Shown here piece after piece: positions 7,483 through 16,136 of a DNA stretch of 64,000 nt. The notes under the pieces were generated by a model. It was not told the DNA's origin. It did not search any database and was given only the letters and a program-made list of their open reading frames with translations. Positions within the stretch are counted from its first letter, which is position 1; each line of letters begins with the position of its first letter. Origin of the DNA: an uncultured Collinsella sp. (lineage in GTDB: Bacteria; Actinomycetota; Coriobacteriia; Coriobacteriales; Coriobacteriaceae); assembly GCA_958450865.1 (NCBI GenBank), contig CAUDNY010000007.1, positions 70,673-134,672 on the forward strand. The letters are read 5' to 3'. Position numbers and translations under genes: made by a program.

Positions 7483-8394
7483 ATGAACAACGGATTGTTT
7501 ACGTACTTAGCAGCATTGCTATTGTTTGGCTCCAACGGCATCATCGCCGCTGCCATCGCGCTGCCGAGCTCCGATATCGTACTGTTGCGCACGTTTTTGG
7601 GCGCTCTCACCCTTGCCGCCATCCTCTTCATAACCAAGCGCCATAACCTGCAGGCTCCGTCTCGCCCCCGCGAGGCCGCAGCGCTCATCGTCTCGGGCGC
7701 CGCGCTGGGCGCCAGCTGGATTTTCCTGTTCCGCGCCTATCAGACGATCGGCGTTGGTATCTCCTCGCTGTTGTATTACTGTGGCCCCATCATCGTTATG
7801 GCCCTCTCACCGCTCATTTTTGGCGAAAAGCTGACCGGCGGCAAAATCGCCGGCTTTGTCGCCGTTGCTTGTGGTGCTTTTCTCATTGCAGCGCAAGGTC
7901 TAGGCGGCAATATGCCCATTGCGGGCATCGTCTGTGGAATCGCCTCGGCCTTCTGCTATGCATTGATGGTCATCGCCAGCAAGGGTGCGCCGCACATCGA
8001 GGGCCTCGAGAACTCCGCACTCCAAGTGAGCGCCGCCTTTGTGACCGCACTGGCCCTCACGCTCATCACGCAGGGCGCTCCCTCGTTCCTGTCCGCCGGC
8101 GTCGCCGCCAGCATTGATTGGCGCGCCGTCGCTATGCTCGGCGTCGTCAACACCGGCATTGGTTGCCTGCTCTACTTTAGCGCCGTCGCCAAGCTGCCCG
8201 TCCAGACCGTCGCCGTCGTTGGCTACCTCGAGCCGCTTTCGGCGGTCGTGTTCTCGGCCGCCCTTTTGGGTGAAGCCATAACACCGGTCCGCCTGATGGG
8301 CGCCGCGCTTATCATCGGCGGCGCGCTCTTTTGCGAACTCGCCGGCAAACGCGCAAACGCCAAGGCTGGCATCGCCCAGACAGCACGTGCTTAA
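7483..8394 (+). CDS. EamA/DMT-family transporter
   Basis: 303 residues with ten hydrophobic helices arranged as two EamA repeats, the hallmark of 10-TMS drug/metabolite exporters. The second repeat ends with VGYLEPLSAVVFSAALLGE, a typical EamA signature helix. ATG 7483 is preceded by GAGGGG about twelve bases upstream, a somewhat long spacing. The divergent LysR gene 118 bp away suggests regulated export of an amino acid or related metabolite. The substrate cannot be read from the sequence. Confidence 0.93.
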   Translation: MNNGLFTYLAALLLFGSNGIIAAAIALPSSDIVLLRTFLGALTLAAILFITKRHNLQAPSRPREAAALIVSGAALGASWIFLFRAYQTIGVGISSLLYYCGPIIVMALSPLIFGEKLTGGKIAGFVAVACGAFLIAAQGLGGNMPIAGIVCGIASAFCYALMVIASKGAPHIEGLENSALQVSAAFVTALALTLITQGAPSFLSAGVAASIDWRAVAMLGVVNTGIGCLLYFSAVAKLPVQTVAVVGYLEPLSAVVFSAALLGEAITPVRLMGAALIIGGALFCELAGKRANAKAGIAQTARA

Positions 8395-8428
8395 AAGCCC
8401 CTGCTTTGAAATGCTACCTGCGTAGATA

Positions 8429-8452
8429 AATAATCCCCAGCTGAGGATTATT
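8429..8452. repeat. Short inverted repeat upstream of kup
   Basis: AATAATCC and GGATTATT arms flank an eight-base loop. It lies between the EamA stop and the Kup start, about 100 bases before the latter. There is no T-run directly behind it, so it is a weak terminator or a regulatory hairpin. No c-di-AMP (ydaO) riboswitch consensus could be recognised here. Confidence 0.4.
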
Positions 8453-8551
8453 GTCTAAAATAACCAGATGTGCCAAACTGCTCTTGTATGTATAAAGACG
8501 GCATAAAGTTTTTTGTCCTAGACAGATAACCGGATGTCTAAGGGAGTCCTC

Positions 8552-10780
8552 GTGGCACACAACAAACTGGAGGCAAACCTCCAAGACCAGCGCGGGCAAG
8601 GCGGGCACGGAGCCATCCCCCTCTCCGCTGGCATGCTGCTCGTAACGCTCGGCGTCGTCTATGGCGACATCGGCACGAGCCCCATGTACACCATGAAATC
8701 AATCGTCGCCAACAACGGCGGCATCGGTACCGTCAGCGAGGACATGATCCTGGGCGCGCTTTCGCTCGTCATCTGGACCATGACGCTCGTGACCACGGTC
8801 AAGTACGTGGTAATCGCCATGAAGGCCGACAACCACAACGAAGGCGGCATCTTCGCCCTGTTCAGCCTCGTACGCAAGGTGGCACCATGGCTGATTCTGC
8901 CCGCCATGATCGGCGGCGCGGCGCTGCTCGCCGACGGCATCCTCACCCCCGCCGTCACGGTCACCACAGCCATCGAGGGTCTGCGCACCATCGAATGGGG
9001 CCATGCGCTGCTGGGCGACGGACAGACCAACGTCCTCATCATCACCATCATCATTATCTGCGGCCTATTTGCCATGCAGCGCGCCGGCACCTCGTCAATC
9101 GGCAAGCTCTTCGGCCCGCTCATGACGCTGTGGTTCCTGTTCCTGGCAGGCGCCGGTCTGTTCAACATGCTCGGCAACCTATCCATCTTGCGCGCGCTCA
9201 ACCCCATCCGCGGCATTATGTTCCTGTTCTCGCCCATCAACCATTCGGGCATTATGGTGCTCGGCTTTGTCTTCCTGTCGACAACCGGTGCCGAGGCACT
9301 CTACTCGGACATGGGCCACGTGGGCAAGGCAAACATCTATGCATCCTGGCCATTTGTTAAGGCGGCCCTTATCCTCAACTATCTGGGTCAGGGAGCTTGG
9401 CTACTCGCCAATAACTCCAACCCCCAGATGCTCGCGATGGATATCGTCAACCCGTTCTATATGATGCTCCCCGAGCCCCTACGCCCCTTTGCCATCGTGC
9501 TTTCGGCCGTGGCGGCCATCATCGCCTCACAGGCGCTCATCACCGGCTCGTTCTCGCTGGTATCCGAGGCAACGCGCCTCAACCTTATGCCGCACCTGCG
9601 CATCCACTACCCCAGCGACACCAAGGGCCAGCTCTATATTCCGCTCGTCAATAACATCATGTGGGTCGGCTGCATCTTCATCGTGCTGCTGTTCCAAAAC
9701 TCCGAGCGCATGGAGAGTGCCTACGGCCTCGCCATTACCGTGACCATGCTTATGACCACCACGCTTTTGACGAGCTATATCGCCGGCATTCTCAAGCACA
9801 AGCTGGGCGCCTGCGTCTTCGCCCTGCTCTTCGGCGCCATTGAGCTGTGCTTTTTCGCCTCGTGCCTCACCATGTTCTTTGACGGCGGCTATGTGATGAT
9901 CTTCTTGGCCGCACTGCTGTTTGGCCTTATGTATGTGTGGCGTCGCGGCACCGCCATCGAGCGCACGCAGACGATTCTGCTGCCCGTCTCCAAGTACATC
10001 GACCAGCTCAATCGCCTGCGCAATGACGAGACCTATCCCGTGCTCGCCGACAATCTGGTATTTCTCACCAACAGCCCCGACCCGCTCACACTCGACCGCG
10101 ACGTGCTCTATTCCATCCTGGACAAGCACCCCAAGCGCGCCAAGGCATATTGGTTCATCAACGTGCACGTTACCGACGAACCCTATACGCACGAGTATTC
10201 CGTCGAGACCTTTGGCACGGACTTTTTGTTCCGCGTGCGCCTGGACCTGGGCTTTAAGGTCAACCAGCGCGTCAACGCCTATCTGCGTCAGATCGTCGGC
10301 GACTTGATGGCATCGGGCGAGCTGCCGCCGCAACATCACACCTACTCCATCTACGAGACGCGCGGCAACGTAGGTGACTTCCGCTTTTGCATGCTGCGCA
10401 AGATGCTTGCCCCCGAAACGGACATCAACCGCAATGACCACCGCGTGATGGCCATCAAGTACGCCGTCCGCCGCGCCTGCGGAAGCCCGGCACGCTGGTA
10501 CGGTCTCGAGAACTCGGCCATCATCATTGAGTACGTACCGCTCTTTGCCCGCATGCGCCCGGCCGTCAAACTTGTGCGCACCCAGGTGCCGCTCGAGGTT
10601 CAGATCGAAGAGGCCGAGGAAATGGAGGTCGACATCTTCTCGGACGACTTGGTCAACGGCAACGAGGCCGGCAAGAGCATGAACGTCGATCCCACCGAGC
10701 TGCTCGAGAGCGTCGCCGATACGCCCGAACAGCAACTCGACGGACTCGAGAGCACCCAGTTCAACGACGCCAACTTCTAA
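8552..10780 (+). CDS. kup: Low-affinity potassium transporter Kup
   Basis: The protein is about 742 residues. It begins with the GVVYGDIGTSPMYT motif near the first of about twelve membrane helices, which is diagnostic of Kup/HAK K+:H+ symporters. The last ~230 residues are a hydrophilic cytoplasmic domain with YWFINVHVTDEPYTHEY. GTG 8552 has GGGAG six bases upstream and is preferred; an in-frame ATG at 8534 lacks a good site. The acidic tail (EEAEEMEVDIFSDD) is longer than usual. It is followed by a strong terminator, so it is monocistronic. Confidence 0.95.
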   Translation: MAHNKLEANLQDQRGQGGHGAIPLSAGMLLVTLGVVYGDIGTSPMYTMKSIVANNGGIGTVSEDMILGALSLVIWTMTLVTTVKYVVIAMKADNHNEGGIFALFSLVRKVAPWLILPAMIGGAALLADGILTPAVTVTTAIEGLRTIEWGHALLGDGQTNVLIITIIIICGLFAMQRAGTSSIGKLFGPLMTLWFLFLAGAGLFNMLGNLSILRALNPIRGIMFLFSPINHSGIMVLGFVFLSTTGAEALYSDMGHVGKANIYASWPFVKAALILNYLGQGAWLLANNSNPQMLAMDIVNPFYMMLPEPLRPFAIVLSAVAAIIASQALITGSFSLVSEATRLNLMPHLRIHYPSDTKGQLYIPLVNNIMWVGCIFIVLLFQNSERMESAYGLAITVTMLMTTTLLTSYIAGILKHKLGACVFALLFGAIELCFFASCLTMFFDGGYVMIFLAALLFGLMYVWRRGTAIERTQTILLPVSKYIDQLNRLRNDETYPVLADNLVFLTNSPDPLTLDRDVLYSILDKHPKRAKAYWFINVHVTDEPYTHEYSVETFGTDFLFRVRLDLGFKVNQRVNAYLRQIVGDLMASGELPPQHHTYSIYETRGNVGDFRFCMLRKMLAPETDINRNDHRVMAIKYAVRRACGSPARWYGLENSAIIIEYVPLFARMRPAVKLVRTQVPLEVQIEEAEEMEVDIFSDDLVNGNEAGKSMNVDPTELLESVADTPEQQLDGLESTQFNDANF

Positions 10781-10802
10781 CACGCCACCAGCCATTGACG
10801 AC

Positions 10803-10840
10803 AACGGCCTCGCATCTCATAAGAGGTGCGAGGCCGTTTT
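10803..10840 (+). terminator. Rho-independent terminator after kup
   Basis: A GC-rich stem (GGCCTCGCA.. with ..TGCGAGGCC) is followed by TTTT. It also precedes the convergent bile salt hydrolase stop and may act in both directions. Confidence 0.85.
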
Positions 10841-10861
10841 ATGTCGCAACGGACCAGTGAG

Positions 10862-11827
10862 CTACGAACGGCGCGGCTCGGGAACCACGAGCCTATCGGG
10901 GCTCGCGCCCTCGGCATCCATCAGGCTCACGTAGCGAATCGACGGATCCCCATACATCGCGTAGTAATAATTGCCCGTGCGCGCGCTAAAGCATCCGGTG
11001 TAGATAGTCTTCTCGAACTTGCCATCGCCCATCCTGGACGCACCCTCGATCATCACCACGCCCTCGAGTGAACGGAACATGCGGACGACGTTTTCGGTCT
11101 CGCTCTCCTTTTGCGGGTAATTGGCATTGAGGTACGCCGCCTTTACAAAACGGCTCGGCGAATAGCAATCGCCCGGAATGCCGCGCATGCCGGCACCGGC
11201 TCCATAGGGCTTAAGCTCGGCGCCACGCCATGTCGCCGTCTGCGGAAAATCGCTTGTGGCGGTGATGTAGGTGCGCAGGTTTTCCATGTGCCACGGGAAG
11301 GTCGGCTGGTTGGCAAGGGTGTCGACCGGATCGTCGTATACATGCAGGCCGTCAGCCATCATCTCGACCACGATGCTGCGCTGGCTGTCGCCGATAATCC
11401 AATGGAGCAGCGACACGCCCAGCCCCTCTCCGGCAGATTTGGCGACAATCACCGTGTCGCGCAGCGCGGCTTCGACCTCATCGACCGTCGAGAACGTCGC
11501 TGCCACCCACAGGGGAAACTCATAGGCCGCGATATTGGTCTTGCCGTCGACAGGGCCCTCGGCATACTCGGCATAGCCGGGAAAGTTGAGCCCCGCCACA
11601 GCCAGACCCGCATCGTTACCACAGTCGAAAAACATGGGATAGTTCTTGTAATCGATGCACATGCCGATTACCGCGTGTGCCGCCGACGCATCGTCGATAA
11701 ACGAATACGGAATGTGGAACCCGCGCGGCATCACGCGAACCTGTTGGCCGTAGTCAAAGCTCCAGTCGAGGTTGCGGCCCAGATACATGTGGCCAGAATT
11801 ATCGGTAAATCGAATGCTCGTGCACAT
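10862..11827 (-). CDS. Choloylglycine (bile salt) hydrolase family protein
   Basis: A 321-residue Ntn-hydrolase. Starting at ATG 11827 (AGGAGG four bases upstream) the product begins Met-Cys, so Cys2 becomes the N-terminal nucleophile after Met removal. Arg18 and Asp21 (GRNLDW), the LNFPG Asn, ANQPTF and SPSRFVKA, with the conserved Arg, match the bile salt hydrolase active site. The frame is open 21 codons further upstream, but a longer protein would bury the nucleophile. Deconjugation of tauro- or glyco-bile acids in the gut is expected; penicillin V acylase activity is the main alternative. Confidence 0.92.
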   Translation of the reverse strand: MCTSIRFTDNSGHMYLGRNLDWSFDYGQQVRVMPRGFHIPYSFIDDASAAHAVIGMCIDYKNYPMFFDCGNDAGLAVAGLNFPGYAEYAEGPVDGKTNIAAYEFPLWVAATFSTVDEVEAALRDTVIVAKSAGEGLGVSLLHWIIGDSQRSIVVEMMADGLHVYDDPVDTLANQPTFPWHMENLRTYITATSDFPQTATWRGAELKPYGAGAGMRGIPGDCYSPSRFVKAAYLNANYPQKESETENVVRMFRSLEGVVMIEGASRMGDGKFEKTIYTGCFSARTGNYYYAMYGDPSIRYVSLMDAEGASPDRLVVPEPRRS

Positions 11828-11890
11828 AGCGCCTCCTAGCTTTACGGTCCTGCTAAGGTTATTGTCACCAAACAAAAAGGCGCTAAACAC

Positions 11891-11927
11891 AAAAGCCCGG
11901 ACATGACAACAATGTCACGCCCGGACC
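11891..11927 (-). terminator. Terminator of the deformylase-like gene
   Basis: On the minus strand a stem GTCCGGGCGTGACA / TGTCATGTCCGGGC ends in CTTTT. It separates the deformylase-like gene from the bile salt hydrolase gene. Confidence 0.8.
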
Positions 11928-11958
11928 AAAAGAGACGAAGTGCGGTGCTTTGGTCCCC

Positions 11959-12390
11959 TTAGACCAACTTTCCAAGACAGTGGTCGATCATATGCTGGAC
12001 CATCTGCGCCTCGAAGCCCACAAAGTCCTGCTTGCGCTCGCGCATCTTGCCATCGACGATCTGGTCAAAGGCAACCTTGCACTTGATATAGCGCGTGGAC
12101 TTGGTGACCTCCTCGTGCGTCAGGCAGCTCTCCTCCATCTTGCTGGCGCCCAGGCCAAACACCAGACGGGGGTTGTAGAGCACGTGGGGCTCGCCGGCGT
12201 CGTCCAGGTAGACGCAGACCTTCTTGGTAACGCCAATCTGGTTAGCGGCAAGGCAGCCGGCATCGTCGAGCGACTTGATGGTATCGATCAGGTCCTGAGC
12301 AACCGACTCGTCCTCGACGGTCGCAACCTCGCAACGCTGGGACAGGATAGCCTCGTCGTGGCAAAGCTCTTTAATCATACGTTCCTCCAT
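11959..12390 (-). CDS. Peptide deformylase-like protein, general-base Glu replaced
   Basis: A 143-residue member of the deformylase fold. Motif 1 GCLAANQIG keeps the oxyanion Gln, and motif 2 ESCLT keeps the Cys ligand. Motif 3 reads QHMIDH instead of QHExDH, so the catalytic Glu is Met while both His ligands remain. Metal binding may be retained, but normal deformylation is doubtful. The frame start at 12390 has GGAGG upstream on the minus strand. It may act as a metal-binding or regulatory paralog, or with a different mechanism. Compare 4229-4639, which has the opposite lesion. Confidence 0.82.
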   Translation of the reverse strand: MEERMIKELCHDEAILSQRCEVATVEDESVAQDLIDTIKSLDDAGCLAANQIGVTKKVCVYLDDAGEPHVLYNPRLVFGLGASKMEESCLTHEEVTKSTRYIKCKVAFDQIVDGKMRERKQDFVGFEAQMVQHMIDHCLGKLV

Positions 12391-12571
12391 AGGGGTCGTT
12401 GTAACCGCTTAAGTATACGGTACCCACACATTTTCATGCGATAAATACCGTCCGTCTGTTACAAAGCGCCGAACATCAACATGCGAGGAACAGCAAGGTT
12501 GTAAAGACGATATAGTAAGTGAGTTCGTGTCAATCGGCCTAAACTCGGGGCTGAACAAGGAAAGGGTATGC

Positions 12572-13885
12572 ATGGACGAACTTTTTCACGTCAGTGAGCG
12601 CAAGTCCACAATCGGGACCGAACTTCGCGCTGGACTGACAACATTCCTGGCGATGGCCTACATCATCGCCGTCAACCCCGCAGTGCTCTCGGGCGCTGGC
12701 ATTGATGCGGGAGCGCTCGCCTGCGCCACCTGCCTGGGCGCCGGCATCATGACCATCTGCATGGGCATCTTCGCCAACCGCCCGCTCGCCTGCGCGTCGG
12801 GTCTGGGCATCAACGCCATGATCGCGGGCATCGCCACCACCATGTGCGGCGGCGACTGGCACGTGGCCATGAGCGTTATCTTCCTCGAGGGTATCGTCAT
12901 CTTGCTGCTCGTCCTGTGCGGCCTGCGCGAGGCCATCATGGACGCCATCCCCGTGGTCCTGCGCCACGCCATCTCGGTGGGTCTGGGCCTGTTTATCGCC
13001 ATGATCGGCCTGTGCGACGCCGGCATCATCACCGCTGGCGCCGGTACGCTCGTCGGCCTGGGCGACATCGCCTCCCCCACCTTTATCGTCGGCATCATCT
13101 CCATCGTCGTGACGGTTGCCCTGGCTTCCCGCAACGTGCCGGGCTCGCTGCTCATCGGCATCATCGTCGCCGTTATCGCCGGAATCCCGCTGGGCGTCAC
13201 CCATGCGCCCGAGGGCCTCATCGCACCGCTCGACTTCTCGACCTTCGGCGCCCCGTTTGCCAGCACTGCCGACGGCAACCTTGCCATCGTGAAGGTCCTG
13301 ACCGACCCGATGCTGCTCGTCGTTGCCTTCTCGCTGCTCATGAGCGACTTCTTCGACACCATGGGCACCGCGATGGCCGTCGCCAAGCAGGGCGAGTTCT
13401 TGACCGAGGACGGCAATGTCGAGGACATCCGTCCCATCCTGGTCGTCGACTCCGTGGCCGCTGCTGCCGGTGGCTTTATGGGCGTCTCCTCCATCACCAC
13501 CTTCGTCGAGTCCACCTCTGGCGCTGCCGACGGTGGCCGCACGGGCCTCACCTCCGTCACCACCGGCGTGCTGTTCATTCTCGCCGCGTTCTTCTCCCCC
13601 ATCGTCACCATCGTTTCCAGCGCCGCCACCTGCGGTGCTCTGGTCTACGTCGGCTACCTCATGATGAGCGAGGCCTCCGAGATCGACTGGTCCGACGTGT
13701 CGCAGGGCTTCCCGGCGTTCATGATTGTCGCCGGCGTGCCCTTCACCTACTCCATCTCTGCCGGCATTGGTCTGGGCTTTATCGCCTACGTGGTCGTCGC
13801 GCTCTTTAAGGGCGAGGCATCCAAGATCAAGCCGCTCATGTGGATCGCAGCCCTCGCCTTCCTCGTCTACTTCTTTGTAGCGTAG
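12572..13885 (+). CDS. NCS2-family (AzgA-like) purine permease
   Basis: 437 residues with about twelve to fourteen hydrophobic segments. ASGLGINAMIA and VSSITTFVESTSGAADGGRTGLTSV match the adenine/guanine/hypoxanthine AzgA subgroup of nucleobase:cation symporters. ATG 12572 follows GGAAAGGG by five bases, and the protein then begins MDELFHVSERKSTIGTELRA, typical of the family. The 3' end of this gene is repeated in degraded form at about 15888-15933, between the two surface-protein genes. Confidence 0.93.
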   Translation: MDELFHVSERKSTIGTELRAGLTTFLAMAYIIAVNPAVLSGAGIDAGALACATCLGAGIMTICMGIFANRPLACASGLGINAMIAGIATTMCGGDWHVAMSVIFLEGIVILLLVLCGLREAIMDAIPVVLRHAISVGLGLFIAMIGLCDAGIITAGAGTLVGLGDIASPTFIVGIISIVVTVALASRNVPGSLLIGIIVAVIAGIPLGVTHAPEGLIAPLDFSTFGAPFASTADGNLAIVKVLTDPMLLVVAFSLLMSDFFDTMGTAMAVAKQGEFLTEDGNVEDIRPILVVDSVAAAAGGFMGVSSITTFVESTSGAADGGRTGLTSVTTGVLFILAAFFSPIVTIVSSAATCGALVYVGYLMMSEASEIDWSDVSQGFPAFMIVAGVPFTYSISAGIGLGFIAYVVVALFKGEASKIKPLMWIAALAFLVYFFVA

Positions 13886-13910
13886 GCGCAAGATTCGCAA
13901 TACCAAACAG

Positions 13911-13950
13911 CAAAGCGCGGAGTCGCATCGAGCGGCTCCGCGCTTTGCTT
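13911..13950 (+). terminator. Terminator after the purine permease
   Basis: AAAGCGCGGAG / CTCCGCGCTTT stem followed by GCTTTT. A near-identical copy occurs at 15958-15997 as part of the duplicated unit. Confidence 0.85.
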
Positions 13951-14092
13951 TTAAAACCAGGCACCACACGGACGCGCGATGTATTGCTTCGCAAGTTTTG
14001 GACGTTTTGCTCTCCAAACGGCACTACCGACGGCTACATCCTGCAGATATGCTGGATATAACCGCATAGGCCCTATGAGGATGGGAGTAACC

Positions 14093-15865
14093 ATGGCCGC
14101 CTTGTTCACGACCCCCAAGCGCAATGACAAAACCTCTGGAGCCCATTTTGTCGAGCCCGACCTGCGCCGTCGCACGCTGCTCGCACACGGCAGCTGGCGC
14201 CGCGTGACGCGCCGCATCGTTGTAGGCGCCGTATGCGCGCTTACGGTAAGCTCGCTGCTCATGCCGAGCATCTCGCTCGCAGCCGAGTGGGTGGACGTTG
14301 GCAGCGTCCGCCACGAAGCGGCCGCGGGCCCCACGGGAGACGCCGCCGGTACCTGGTCATGGGATGGCGCCGATGACATGAAGCTCAACGGCTATAACGG
14401 CGGCGCGATCGAGGCAGCAGGCAAGCTCAACGTGAGCTACGAGGGCAACAACACCGTCACTAACGACGACGGCCGCGGCATCAAGGTTAAGGATGGCGCG
14501 AACGAGAACGCCGAGCTTAATATTCAGGGCGACGCGTCCAGCACGCTCAACGTGACATCTTCTCGTGACGCCATCACTTCCGTCGGCAACATCAACATCG
14601 ACGGCGCTGGCACTGTCAACGCCACGAGCACCGAGCACGATGCCATCGATGCCGGGGGCGATGTCACCATCAAGGGCTCGGGAAACGTTAACGCCATGGG
14701 CGATTCGGATGGCATCAGGGCCGACGGCAACATCACGATCGACAACAGCGGAACCGTCACCGCCAAGGCCACCGAGGATCAGGGTATCGATGCTAACGAG
14801 AACCTCATCATAAAGGGCGGCGGCAAGGTAGAGGCAAGCTCTATCGAGGACAATGCGATTTGGGCCGACGGCAGTATCGAGATCTCGGGTGGCAGCCAGG
14901 TCAAGGCAAGCTCCGAGGAAGACGCCGCCATCGACGGTAAAAACAGCCTCACGGTCACGAACGCTTCCCTCAACGCAAGTGGCGTTGGGTATGGCATCTA
15001 TGTCTACAAGGGCATCACGCTCGATGGCGCGACCGTGACGGTCCGCGCAAGCTCAGATGGCGGGGAAGTCAGCGCACTCTTCACCGATGAGGACGACATC
15101 GTCATCAAGAACGGCTCGACTGTGGATGCGCTCGCAGAAGGCAGGTTCTCGGTTGCAATCTCCACCAGTAATTTCTACTCCGGCGAAGCGGGTGGCCATA
15201 TCTACATCAGCGACTCCGTTGTCAAGGCCATAGCCCGCTATGCCGAGACCGGCGGCGACGGCCCCGACCACTACAGTGGAGACCAAAACGACGAAATCAT
15301 CCCTGAGTCCGAGGGCCTGAACATCGGCATCTTCGCGCAGACCAGCGAGGGCATCACGCCCGCGACCATCTCGATCGTCCGCAGCAGGGTCACGGCCAAG
15401 GGAGACACGGCGGCAATCTTCGCCCTTGCCATGAGCGCGGACGGCAAGGCGATCGGCACCATCGAAATCGAAGGAGCCACCATCCAGACGCCTGAAGGCG
15501 GCAAGGTCATTGACTATCGCAACAAGGAAGAACTCAGCGACGGCATCGTCTACGAGGCGGGTCAAACCATCGGCACGGGCGACGCCGTGATCGACTCCCC
15601 CTACAACGAAGCAGTCGCCAAGCACACGCTCATCGCGCCTCCCGAGGAGACCAAACCCGAGGAAAAGCCCGGCGAGACCAAGCCGGGTTCCAAGTCCGAG
15701 GGCGCGAAGACGATCAAGACCGTTGCAGTTGCAGCCACGGGAGCCAAGACCGCCGGCAAACTCGCGGCAACCGGCGACGCCTCGAGCGCAGCCATCATAG
15801 CGACCGCCCTTGTAGGAACGGCCGCTATCGTCACAGGCGCCCTGGCGAGTCGCAAACGCTCGTAA
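14093..15865 (+). CDS. Sortase-anchored beta-helix surface protein, copy 1
   Basis: 590 residues. Residues 1-40 are an Arg-rich leader, 41-64 a signal peptide ending SLAA, and ~80-480 a repetitive region in which about 22-residue units of the type GNINIDGAGTVNA recur, as in right-handed beta-helices. A Pro/Glu/Lys wall-spanning segment (~510-545) leads to LAATGD at 557-562, a hydrophobic helix and a KRS tail. LAxTG is the class E sortase signal of high-GC Gram-positives. ATG 14093 has GGGAG five bases upstream; the longer open frame before it has no site. Carbohydrate or mucus binding is plausible but not shown. A tandem paralog follows. Confidence 0.88.
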   Translation: MAALFTTPKRNDKTSGAHFVEPDLRRRTLLAHGSWRRVTRRIVVGAVCALTVSSLLMPSISLAAEWVDVGSVRHEAAAGPTGDAAGTWSWDGADDMKLNGYNGGAIEAAGKLNVSYEGNNTVTNDDGRGIKVKDGANENAELNIQGDASSTLNVTSSRDAITSVGNINIDGAGTVNATSTEHDAIDAGGDVTIKGSGNVNAMGDSDGIRADGNITIDNSGTVTAKATEDQGIDANENLIIKGGGKVEASSIEDNAIWADGSIEISGGSQVKASSEEDAAIDGKNSLTVTNASLNASGVGYGIYVYKGITLDGATVTVRASSDGGEVSALFTDEDDIVIKNGSTVDALAEGRFSVAISTSNFYSGEAGGHIYISDSVVKAIARYAETGGDGPDHYSGDQNDEIIPESEGLNIGIFAQTSEGITPATISIVRSRVTAKGDTAAIFALAMSADGKAIGTIEIEGATIQTPEGGKVIDYRNKEELSDGIVYEAGQTIGTGDAVIDSPYNEAVAKHTLIAPPEETKPEEKPGETKPGSKSEGAKTIKTVAVAATGAKTAGKLAATGDASSAAIIATALVGTAAIVTGALASRKRS

Positions 15866-15887
15866 ACACTTTTTCGCACAGGACGGG

Positions 15888-15933
15888 TGGGTCGCGGCCC
15901 TTGCCTTCCTCGTCTACTTCTTCGTAGCGTGAG
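15888..15933 (+). pseudogene. Relic of the 3' end of the NCS2 permease gene
   Basis: The stretch reading GCCTTCCTCGTCTACTTCTT followed by CGTAGCGTGA matches 13856-13886, the last codons of the permease, apart from a few substitutions. It lies 2,047 bp downstream of the original and just before a second copy of the same terminator. It marks the left edge of the duplicated unit that carries the second surface-protein gene. Confidence 0.8.
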
Positions 15934-15957
15934 GGCAAGGCTGCAAAAGCTGAACAA

Positions 15958-15997
15958 TAAAGCGCGGAGTCGCCATGCGGCCCCGCGCTTTTCTTTT
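15958..15997 (+). terminator. Duplicated terminator copy
   Basis: AAAGCGCGG / CCCCGCGCTTTT hairpin with a T-rich tail. It is the duplicate of the permease terminator and now ends transcription of the first surface-protein gene. Confidence 0.75.
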
Positions 15998-16136
15998 AGC
16001 GCCGGTCCCTGCGCCGGCGTGCGGCCTATTTCTCCCCCATTTTGGCCATTTTGCCCTCCAAACGGCACTACCGCCGGCAACATCCAGCAGATACGCTGAA
16101 TCTAGTCGTATAGGCCCTATGAGAACGGGAGCAGCC

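Noticed and set aside
8400..8551. Possible c-di-AMP (ydaO) riboswitch before kup
   Set aside because: The gap is only about 150 bases and shows just a short hairpin; the ydaO pseudo-twofold pattern is absent.
12539..14017. A 492-codon minus-strand open frame
   Set aside because: Antisense shadow of the NCS2 permease; the translation is Asp/Gly/His-rich without domain features, caused by high GC and codon bias.
14400..15100. Repeats inside the surface-protein genes as possible direct-repeat arrays
   Set aside because: They are degenerate at the DNA level and correspond to protein solenoid turns.
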